Assembly (NCBI GenBank): GCA_016281675.1
Contig: JAEEJD010000212.1
Span: forward strand, 1-8,541
DNA: 8,541 nt
Direction: 5' to 3'
Source: Lachnospiraceae bacterium
GTDB lineage: Bacteria; Bacillota_A; Clostridia; Lachnospirales; Lachnospiraceae
Shown here in pieces: positions 1 to 6,212 of this stretch. The notes under the pieces are model-generated. The model made no database searches. It saw only the letters and a program-made list of their open reading frames with translations, and had not been told where the DNA came from. Each line of letters opens with the position of its first letter. Within the stretch, counting starts at the first letter, position 1. A program made the position numbers and the translations under genes.

Positions 1-1626
1 AGGAAGGTGACGGACCTTGTTAAGGCCAGAGGCCTAACACCCAAGCCTCTGACGGATAAGAACCTGTCCGTTGTAAGTTCATATACCCATGCGGTCAGAT
101 TCGACAAAGATCCGATCCTAATCGGAGAGCGGATCAATCCGACCGGCAAGAAGCGCTTTAAACAGGCGCTGATTGACCACGACATGGATTACATTCTGAA
201 TGAGGGACTTCGCCAGGCGGATGAGAAGGTGCATATTCTCGATGTCAACGTCGGGATACCCGATATAGATGAACCGGCACTGCTGACCGAGACGGTCAAG
301 GAACTTCAGGCAGTGACCGATCTGCCGCTCCAGCTTGACACTTCCGATCCTGTCGCGATGGAACAGGCACTCAGGGTCTATAACGGAAAGGCAATGATCA
401 ATTCCGTCAACGGCAAGGAAGAGGTAATGTCAGCGATATTCCCTCTCGTTAAGAAGTACGGCGGCTTTGTTGTCGCTCTTACGATAGATGAAGGCGGTAT
501 TCCCGAAACCGCCGAAGAAAGAATAGATATTGCAAAGAAGATCATCAAAACGGCAGAAAGCTACGGTATCAGCCGTAAAGACCTGATATTCGATCCGCTT
601 TGCATGACGATAAGCGCGGACACATCGGCTGCGGTAACTACGCTCAAATGCGTGGACATATTGAGAAACGAACTCGGGGTACATACATCTCTCGGAATCA
701 GTAATGTTTCATTCGGACTTCCGAAGAGGAGCATGGTCACGGCCGGTATGTTTGCGGCGGCCCTTGAGTGCGGCCTGTCGGCCGCGATCATGAATCCGTT
801 CTCGCCTGAGATGATGACAACATATCACGTGTACCGTGCGCTTCACGATCTTGATGCGAACTGTACCGATTTCATAGGATTTGCAACGGGATACGATGAC
901 AAATACGAGATCGCAGCGGCGGTTGCCAATGCGGCTTCTTCCGCAGGCCCTGCTGCTTCATCTTCCGCCGATTCAGCCGATCTGACACCGCTGATGAATG
1001 CGATCGTCAAGGGACTTAAGGATAAGGCCGGGAAGATGACCGGCACAATGATAAACGAGGAAGGAAGGAACCCTCTCGAGATAGTTTCCGAAGAGGTCAT
1101 CCCGGCGCTTAACGTAGTCGGTGAAGGATTCGAGGCCAAGAAGATATATCTGCCGCAGCTTCTGATGAGTGCCGAGGCGGCCAAGGAAGCGTTCGTAATA
1201 ATAAAAGCATCGCTTGAGAAGAATAAGGATGACGAAAGCTCGAAGTCAAAGAACTCCGACATGAAGATCGTCATCGCCACGGTAAAAGGCGATGTTCATG
1301 ATATCGGCAAGAACATAGTCAAGCTTCTTCTCGAGAACTACGGATTTGACGTGACCGATCTTGGTAAGGATGTCGATCCCGAGGATGTGCTTGATGCCGT
1401 GACAAAGCTTCATGCCGATGTGTGCGGTCTGTCCGCGCTCATGACAACGACGGTTCCGGCAATGGAAGATACGATAAAACTCATCCACGAGAAAGCACCG
1501 TGGTGCCGCGTGATGGTCGGCGGTGCGGTTCTGACTCAGGAATACGCCGACAAGATCGGCGCGGACGCTTATTCCAAGGATGCGATGGGCTCCGTCAGAT
1601 ACGTTGAGAGTCTTATCTCGGGCTGA
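1..1626 (+). CDS. metH: Cobalamin-dependent methionine synthase, 3' part (folate- and B12-binding domains)
   Basis: This gene transfers the methyl group of 5-methyltetrahydrofolate via cobalamin to homocysteine, giving methionine and tetrahydrofolate in the cytoplasm. The reading frame is open to the first base, so the N-terminal homocysteine-binding domain lies upstream; the GTG at position 7 is an internal codon, not a start. Counting that GTG as residue 1, the pterin-binding barrel spans about 33-300 with GERINPTG (40-47), LDVNVG (78-83), DTSDP (111-115), NSVNG (132-136) and FDPLCMT (195-201). An Ala/Ser-rich linker follows (about 302-325), then the helical cap (about 328-405). The Rossmann B12 domain (about 418-539) carries GDVHDIG with the cobalt-ligand His431, SALMTTT (476-482) and VGG (504-506). 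The protein ends right after this domain, so it lacks the C-terminal AdoMet reactivation domain of the E. coli enzyme, as is common in Clostridia. A separate activation protein is expected elsewhere. Identification is very secure. Confidence 0.96.
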   Translation, partial: RKVTDLVKARGLTPKPLTDKNLSVVSSYTHAVRFDKDPILIGERINPTGKKRFKQALIDHDMDYILNEGLRQADEKVHILDVNVGIPDIDEPALLTETVKELQAVTDLPLQLDTSDPVAMEQALRVYNGKAMINSVNGKEEVMSAIFPLVKKYGGFVVALTIDEGGIPETAEERIDIAKKIIKTAESYGISRKDLIFDPLCMTISADTSAAVTTLKCVDILRNELGVHTSLGISNVSFGLPKRSMVTAGMFAAALECGLSAAIMNPFSPEMMTTYHVYRALHDLDANCTDFIGFATGYDDKYEIAAAVANAASSAGPAASSSADSADLTPLMNAIVKGLKDKAGKMTGTMINEEGRNPLEIVSEEVIPALNVVGEGFEAKKIYLPQLLMSAEAAKEAFVIIKASLEKNKDDESSKSKNSDMKIVIATVKGDVHDIGKNIVKLLLENYGFDVTDLGKDVDPEDVLDAVTKLHADVCGLSALMTTTVPAMEDTIKLIHEKAPWCRVMVGGAVLTQEYADKIGADAYSKDAMGSVRYVESLISG

Positions 1627-1628
1627 TG

Positions 1629-1648
1629 TAAAAATCAGTTGATTTTTA
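1629..1648. terminator. AT-rich perfect inverted repeat after metH (weak terminator or operator)
   Basis: Nine bases (TAAAAATCA) are followed after two bases by their exact complement. The repeat begins three bases after the metH stop, and its right arm contains a run of five T. As RNA it forms a short hairpin with only one G-C pair, so it would be a weak terminator, usable in either direction. Its right arm overlaps the -35 hexamer of the next promoter, so it could equally be an operator. The sequence alone does not decide between the two. Confidence 0.35.
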
Positions 1649-1667
1649 TGTAAGTTTTCTATATTAT
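1639..1667 (+). promoter_or_regulatory. Sigma-A-type promoter for the HPt-helicase unit
   Basis: TTGATT (1639-1644, 4 of 6 to consensus) and TATTAT (1662-1667, 5 of 6) are separated by 17 bases. Transcription would start near 1674, giving a leader of about 30 bases before the ATG at 1706. The position, directly after the metH stop and ahead of a gene of different function, fits an independent promoter. The call rests on sequence match only. Confidence 0.5.
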
Positions 1668-1694
1668 AACATTAAGTTGTTCATGTGATTTTTG

Positions 1695-1700
1695 TGAGGT
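1695..1700 (+). promoter_or_regulatory. Ribosome binding site deciding the HPt start
   Basis: TGAGGT lies five bases before the ATG at 1706. The in-frame GTG codons at 1685 and 1694 have no comparable site, and 1694 overlaps this one. The ATG is therefore the better start. Confidence 0.6.
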
Positions 1701-1705
1701 TTGTA

Positions 1706-2041
1706 ATGAATGGATTTGAATTCCTGGATCAGGAAGTTGGTCTTGAATATTGTGCCGGTGACGAAGAGATATATCTAGAGGTACTTGAGGGGTATCTTGA
1801 GGAGGATCGTCGCGAGGAACTTGCCAAGAACTTTGCGGAGCAGGATCTTGCGGCATACAGGGTAAGTGCCCATGCCATCAAGTCCACCAGCCTTACGATC
1901 GGTGCGACCGAGCTTTCCGCCAAAGCCAAGGCGCTTGAATACGCCGCAGCGGACGGGGATCTTGATTTCATCAAGGAGCATAACGACGAATTGGTTGCCA
2001 TGTACTCGGATATTCTCGAGAAGATCAAGGCAGCTTTGTGA
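1706..2041 (+). CDS. Stand-alone HPt (histidine phosphotransfer) domain protein
   Basis: A 111-residue soluble, acidic, all-helical protein that consists of one HPt domain. HPt proteins accept a phosphoryl group from a response-regulator receiver domain and pass it on in a multistep phosphorelay; they have no kinase activity. The phosphorylatable histidine is His56 in AHAIKSTS, followed by the typical pattern IGATELSAKAKALEYAAADGD (written here as two parts: IGATELSAKAKALE, then YAAADGD). The His-x-x-Lys-Ser spacing and the Gly-Ala and Leu-Glu positions match the family. There is no signal peptide, membrane segment or second domain. The ATG at 1706 is chosen over GTG at 1685 because of the ribosome binding site before it. 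The gene is followed after 12 bases by the nuclease-helicase gene, so the two are probably cotranscribed. No histidine kinase or receiver protein is encoded in the window, so its partners are unknown. Confidence 0.88.
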   Translation: MNGFEFLDQEVGLEYCAGDEEIYLEVLEGYLEEDRREELAKNFAEQDLAAYRVSAHAIKSTSLTIGATELSAKAKALEYAAADGDLDFIKEHNDELVAMYSDILEKIKAAL

Positions 2042-2053
2042 TCGGTTGATACA

Positions 2054-4582
2054 ATGACATCTCAGATACATATTTCAGTACGGGGACTCGTTGAGTTTAT
2101 CCTTCGCCACGGAGACATCGACAACAGGCGAAAGGGTTCAACGGGTCCCGTAATGCTTGAAGGGGCAAATCTTCACAGGATGATACAGCGGCGCATGGGA
2201 AGAGAGTATCACGCCGAGGTATACCTGTCATGCACGATCGTGCGCGGAGACTGCGAGATAATAATTGACGGCAGAGCGGATGGGATCATCTGGCCCGAGT
2301 CGGGGAATGTGATCCCGCGATATTCGGATGACGAGACAAAACACACGGCGTTTCTTGAGCTGTCCCGGGAAAACGATGATGAAACATCGGTCGATCTGTT
2401 TGACGAGACAAAGATCGAAGAGTCATCTCTTACATCCCCCTCCGGGGAAAATCACGTAGTCGTTGATGAGATCAAGACAACATACAGGGAACTCGAACGT
2501 ATCAGAAGACCCGATGCCGAGCATCTTGCGCAGGCCAAGGTATATGCCTATATAGTTGCCGCAAATGCGCATCTTGATGAGGTCGGAGTCAGGATGACGT
2601 ATTGCAATCTCGATACGAAGGAGATCAGGTATTTTGACTATCTGTATTCGGCCGAAGAGATAACGGCGTGGTTTCGTTCGCTTGTCAAAGCGTATGTCAG
2701 ATGGGCCGATTTCGAAACGGGTTGGAGAAAGATCCGCAACATGTCCATAGAGACGATGGAGTTTCCGTATGAATACAGAAGCGGCCAGCGTGAGCTCATG
2801 GGACAGGTGTACAGCTCGATCACGAAAGGTGAGCGCCTGTTTGTAATGGCCCCGACCGGAGTCGGCAAGACTCTTGCAAATGTTTATCCCGCGATAAAAT
2901 CACTGTCCGCGGATCGCGCCGATAAGATATTCTATCTGACCGCAAAGACGATAACGAGAACGGTCGCATCCGACTGTGTGAATCTGCTTCGAACTTCGGG
3001 GGGAGAAAGCGGATCGCTTCGTCTCAAATCAGTTACACTTACCGCCAAAGAAAAGATATGTCCGCTCGACAAATGCGAATGTAATCCCGATGCATGTCCT
3101 TATGCAAAAGGCCACTTCGACAGGATTAACGATGCGATGTATGACCTTCTCGTATCAGAGGATGATTTTTCGCGAGAGACGATCATGGAGTATGCCGATA
3201 AGCACATGGTGTGCCCGTTCGAATTCTCGCTCGATATGTCGTTGTTTTCGGACATGATCATATGCGATTACAATTACGTGTTTGACCCTAATGTCTATCT
3301 TAGAAGGTTTTTCGGAGACAGTGTTTCGGGCAGGTTCCTGTTCCTTATCGATGAGGCACATAACCTTACCGAGCGCGCGATGAAGATGTATTCGGCGCGT
3401 CTTGTGAAAGAGGAATTTCTTGACATGAAGCGTCTTGTAAAAGATGTCGATGCCAAGCTTGCAAGATCGCTTGATAGCTGTAACAAACATCTTCTGACTC
3501 TCAAGCGCGAATGCGAGGATGTTATGGTAGTGGATGATTTCGATGTTCTCGCAACGCTGCTGCTTCGGCTTAACGGACGGATAGAACAGTTCCTTGATGA
3601 TCACGAACATTTCGAACACTCCGAGGAACTTCTCGAATTCTATTTCGGTCTGAGACATTTCCTGAACATTTACGAAAACATGAACACGTCTGATTACGTT
3701 CAGTATACGAAGTTTTCGGATGACGGGGACTTCGAGGCTCATCTGATGTGTGCTAATCCCGCAAAGCCCGTAAGGACATGCACGGACAAGGCAATCTTTA
3801 CCGTATTCTTTTCCGCGACCCTCATTCCGATTCACTACTATCGCATGATGCTCGGTGCCAAAGAGAGTGATCCGGCAGTCTATGCCAAGTCGGTATTCGA
3901 TCCAGCAAAACGACTTCTTGTTGTGGCGCGTGATGTTACGAGTAAGTATACGAGAAGAAGTGACAGCGAATACGATCGCATGGCTGAATATGTATCATCC
4001 GTCGTATCGTCGAAGGAAGGAAATTATATCGTGTTCTTTCCATCATTTGCGATGCTCGCACGAGTCCATGAAATGTTTGTCGGTCGATATCACGATCCGG
4101 CGCGGCAGGAAGTGATCGTACAGTCGTCGTCGATGTCCGAATCGGAGCGTGAGGAATTCCTTGCAAGGTTTAATGAAAACGATAATAAAACTGTGATAGG
4201 TTTCTGCGTGCTCGGTGGGATTTTCTCCGAAGGGATAGATCTGAAAAACGATGCGCTTATCGGTGCGATAATCGTCGGAACAGGTCTTCCGATGGTATGC
4301 GCGGAAAGAGAACTGTTAAAGAGATGTTATGATGACATGGGACTGGACGGTTTCGCATATGCATACCGTTATCCGGGAATGAATAAGGTCCTTCAGGCCG
4401 CAGGCCGTGTTATAAGAACAGAGGAGGACCGCGGTGTCGTGGCCCTCCTCGATGAACGTTTCTTAGGTCGTGATTATTTAAGACTCTTTCCCAGAGAGTG
4501 GGAAGAATACAAAGTCTGCCGCGTTGATGATGTTGCGGAGACTATATCGTTCTTCTGGGATCCTATTCAGCGCCTTCCCTGA
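2054..4582 (+). CDS. PD-(D/E)XK nuclease-DinG/XPD-type iron-sulfur DNA helicase
   Basis: An 842-residue protein combining a RecB/Cas4-like nuclease module with a superfamily 2 helicase of the Rad3/XPD/DinG group. Nuclease module (about 1-170): His41 in an EGANLH context, Asp76 (GRADGI), Glu139 and Lys141 (DEIKT), and Gln160/Tyr164 (QAKVY). An acidic, low-complexity stretch (about 90-135) separates Asp76 from the EIK motif. Helicase: Q-motif-like Gln245, Walker A APTGVGKT (266-273), motif Ia near YLTAKTITR (294-302), DEAH box 433-436, SAT 587-589, the GGIFSEGIDL region (about 721-730) and QAAGRVIR (781-788). Cys336, 343, 348 and 387 are the likely 4Fe-4S ligands; Cys341 is extra. Relatives unwind DNA 5' to 3'; DNA repair or resolution of DNA structures is inferred. 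The start fits the family N-terminus (ISVRGLVEFILR), but no clear ribosome binding site precedes it, so translation may be coupled to the HPt gene. The last 20 bases overlap the convergent symporter gene. Confidence 0.9.
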   Translation: MTSQIHISVRGLVEFILRHGDIDNRRKGSTGPVMLEGANLHRMIQRRMGREYHAEVYLSCTIVRGDCEIIIDGRADGIIWPESGNVIPRYSDDETKHTAFLELSRENDDETSVDLFDETKIEESSLTSPSGENHVVVDEIKTTYRELERIRRPDAEHLAQAKVYAYIVAANAHLDEVGVRMTYCNLDTKEIRYFDYLYSAEEITAWFRSLVKAYVRWADFETGWRKIRNMSIETMEFPYEYRSGQRELMGQVYSSITKGERLFVMAPTGVGKTLANVYPAIKSLSADRADKIFYLTAKTITRTVASDCVNLLRTSGGESGSLRLKSVTLTAKEKICPLDKCECNPDACPYAKGHFDRINDAMYDLLVSEDDFSRETIMEYADKHMVCPFEFSLDMSLFSDMIICDYNYVFDPNVYLRRFFGDSVSGRFLFLIDEAHNLTERAMKMYSARLVKEEFLDMKRLVKDVDAKLARSLDSCNKHLLTLKRECEDVMVVDDFDVLATLLLRLNGRIEQFLDDHEHFEHSEELLEFYFGLRHFLNIYENMNTSDYVQYTKFSDDGDFEAHLMCANPAKPVRTCTDKAIFTVFFSATLIPIHYYRMMLGAKESDPAVYAKSVFDPAKRLLVVARDVTSKYTRRSDSEYDRMAEYVSSVVSSKEGNYIVFFPSFAMLARVHEMFVGRYHDPARQEVIVQSSSMSESEREEFLARFNENDNKTVIGFCVLGGIFSEGIDLKNDALIGAIIVGTGLPMVCAERELLKRCYDDMGLDGFAYAYRYPGMNKVLQAAGRVIRTEEDRGVVALLDERFLGRDYLRLFPREWEEYKVCRVDDVAETISFFWDPIQRLP
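4421..4450 (-). terminator. Candidate terminator of the symporter gene, inside the helicase gene
   Basis: GAGGAGGACC and GGCCCTCCTC form a ten-base stem around a ten-base loop. Read as - strand RNA it pairs fully with one U-G wobble, whereas in + strand RNA the same position is an A-C mismatch. On the - strand the stem is followed by TGTTCTTAT, which is moderately T-rich. It lies about 113 bases past the symporter stop. It may be a coding coincidence, since the conserved helicase motif VI region sits here. Confidence 0.25.
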
Positions 4583-6095
4583 CTGCAGCAGCAGCTTCAG
4601 CCTGGATATCGGGGAAGTATGAGAGAACAGGCTCTTCATCCTTACCTTCAAGCTTACGTGCAACGTAGTTACGTGTGATCTTAACTACAACAGGTGTGAG
4701 TGCGACTACACCGATAAGGTTGGGGATCATCATGAGTCCGTTGAACGTATCCGAGATGTCCCATGCAAGGGATGATGTCATTATCGCACCGGATACCATC
4801 ATAAGAACGAAGATAACGCGGTAGATCTTAACGCCCGTGATTCCGAATACATATTCAACAGCCTTGCTGCCGTAATGTGACCATCCGAGAACTGTTGTGA
4901 ACGCGAACAGAAGAACGGCGATCGCAACGAACCACTGGCCGGGTTTGCCGAACACGTTACCGAATGCTGTGGCAACAAGAGTTGCATCACTTACACCTTC
5001 TTCTACCATTCCGGTGGAAAGATCGATGTAACCCGATGAGAGAACAACGATAGCCGTCATCGTACATACGATGAACGTATCGGCGAATACTTCGAATATT
5101 CCCCAGAGGCCCTGTTTAACGGGCTCTTTTACGTTTGAGTTACTGTGTACCATAACTGAGCTACCGAGACCTGCCTCGTTCGAGAACACGCCTCTCTTAC
5201 ATCCCTGCTGGATAACGGTCATAACAGCCACACCGGTTGCACCGCCGGCAACAGCCTTGATACCGAATGCAAACCTGAAGATCGCAACGAACATATGACC
5301 AATCGTTGATATATGAACTACCATGATGATGAGTGCTCCGATGACATAGATGAGCGCCATGAACGGAACGACCTTTTCTGCAACGGCTGCGATACGCTTT
5401 AAGCCGCCGATTATGATGAATCCGCCGATCAGCATGAGCACTATACCGATGATGAGATTGACAAGGCTGATCCCGCCGAGAACGGTCGGAAGGTTTGCGT
5501 TTTCAAAGAATGCACTCTCAAGGTTAAGGGTGATCTTGTTGATCTGTCCCATGTTACCGATACCGAATGAGGCAAGAATAGCAAATATCGCAAACAGAAC
5601 AGCAAGGAAACTTCCGAGCTTCTCATATCCGGTTATCTTTCCGAGACCGTCCTTGAGGTAATACATTGCACCGCCGGACCACTCGCCTTCTTTGTTCTTG
5701 CGTCTGTAATATATTCCGAGAACGTTTTCGGAGTAGTTTGTCATCATTCCGAGGAAAGCTGCCACCCACATCCAGAATACGGCTCCGGGACCGCCTACGC
5801 AGATGGCTGCCGATACACCGGCAATGTTACCGGTTCCTATCGTTGCCGCAAGGGCGGTACAAAGTGCCTGGAACTGTGATACGCTTCCGGCTTCGTGTTT
5901 GACGTGTGCATCCGCTTTGAACACACCGCCGATCGTCTTGCTTATCCAGTGCTTGAAATGTGTCACCTGGAAGCAGCCCGTCAGGATCGTTGTAAGTACA
6001 CCGGTACCGATCAGAAGCACAAGACCGATCTTGACCCAGACGAATGAATTGATGCTGTCGTTGATTGCAGCTACGCTGTTCATAAAATCACTCAT
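4563..6095 (-). CDS. Sodium:alanine/glycine symporter, AGCS family
   Basis: A 510-residue integral membrane protein that imports small neutral amino acids (alanine, glycine) with sodium or a proton. The AGCS signature GGPGAVFWMWVAAFLG is at 101-116, preceded by the conserved ATIGTGNIAGV (84-94). GVFSNEAGLGSS is at 302-313, a second family hallmark. Hydrophobic segments recur along the chain: about 20-42, 98-118, 162-182, 205-232, 243-265, 335-353, 386-404, 422-442 and 455-474. Length is normal for the family. The C-terminus ends in an Ala/Glu-rich cytoplasmic tail (about 482-510). The start is set by AGGAG (6101-6105) five bases before the ATG. The gene converges on the helicase gene and overlaps its end by 20 bases. 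The exact substrate, and D- versus L-alanine, cannot be told from sequence. Confidence 0.95.
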   Translation of the reverse strand: MSDFMNSVAAINDSINSFVWVKIGLVLLIGTGVLTTILTGCFQVTHFKHWISKTIGGVFKADAHVKHEAGSVSQFQALCTALAATIGTGNIAGVSAAICVGGPGAVFWMWVAAFLGMMTNYSENVLGIYYRRKNKEGEWSGGAMYYLKDGLGKITGYEKLGSFLAVLFAIFAILASFGIGNMGQINKITLNLESAFFENANLPTVLGGISLVNLIIGIVLMLIGGFIIIGGLKRIAAVAEKVVPFMALIYVIGALIIMVVHISTIGHMFVAIFRFAFGIKAVAGGATGVAVMTVIQQGCKRGVFSNEAGLGSSVMVHSNSNVKEPVKQGLWGIFEVFADTFIVCTMTAIVVLSSGYIDLSTGMVEEGVSDATLVATAFGNVFGKPGQWFVAIAVLLFAFTTVLGWSHYGSKAVEYVFGITGVKIYRVIFVLMMVSGAIMTSSLAWDISDTFNGLMMIPNLIGVVALTPVVVKITRNYVARKLEGKDEEPVLSYFPDIQAEAAAAVREGAE

Positions 6096-6123
6096 GGTAT
6101 CTCCTCATTATCATAAATACTTA

Positions 6124-6166
6124 TTTTAAGAACAAAGAGGCTGTAGCATCAGCTACTGCCTCTTTG
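6124..6166 (-). terminator. Strong hairpin with U-rich tail between the GH13 and symporter genes
   Basis: Positions 6133-6147 and 6152-6166 are complementary at 14 of 15 positions around a four-base loop. On the - strand the stem ends in CTCTTTG and runs on into TTCTTA, as in an intrinsic terminator; on the + strand no T-run follows. It lies 47 bases beyond the GH13 stop, so it can end that transcript. It also lies downstream of the promoter at 6182-6209, which places it in the symporter leader. Confidence 0.7.
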
Positions 6167-6181
6167 CAGTTCACTTTCTCT

Positions 6182-6209
6182 ATTATACACATCCGAAGCG
6201 ATATGTAAA
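6182..6209 (-). promoter_or_regulatory. Near-consensus promoter upstream of the symporter gene
   Basis: On the - strand TTTACA (6209-6204, 5 of 6) and a perfect TATAAT (6187-6182) are spaced by 16 bases. Transcription would start near 6175, giving a leader of about 80 bases before the symporter ATG. The promoter begins only a few bases after the GH13 stop codon. The leader contains the terminator-like hairpin at 6133-6166. Confidence 0.6.
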
Positions 6210-6212
6210 GCC

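Noticed and set aside
843..1280. A 145-codon - strand open frame inside metH
   Set aside because: Its composition (Ser/Ala/Phe-rich, no domain) is what the reverse of the metH codons would give, and the metH frame here is clearly conserved.
1685..1705. GTG starts at 1685 and 1694 for the HPt gene
   Set aside because: The ribosome binding site TGAGGT is placed for the ATG at 1706, and 1694 overlaps that site.
3155..3835. A 226-codon open frame on the - strand inside the helicase gene
   Set aside because: It lies fully opposite conserved helicase codons, shows no recognisable domain, and has no promoter or ribosome binding site; it is a shadow of the codon bias of the real gene.
4488..4504. 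Six-base hairpin TTCCCA-GAGAG-TGGGAA near the helicase end
   Set aside because: No T-run follows on either strand, and it lies in coding sequence; no support as a terminator.
2054..4582. Helicase as part of a CRISPR (type IV, CasDinG) or other defence locus
   Set aside because: No repeats, other cas genes or defence partners are present, and the neighbours are housekeeping genes.
6107..6143. Alternative symporter promoter (TTGTTC-17-GATAAT on the - strand)
   Set aside because: The -35 is poor and the start site would fall in or next to the ribosome binding site, leaving no usable leader.
6096..6180. Glycine riboswitch or T-box in the symporter leader
   Set aside because: These often control such transporters, but the leader is too short and lacks the known conserved cores; only one simple hairpin is visible.
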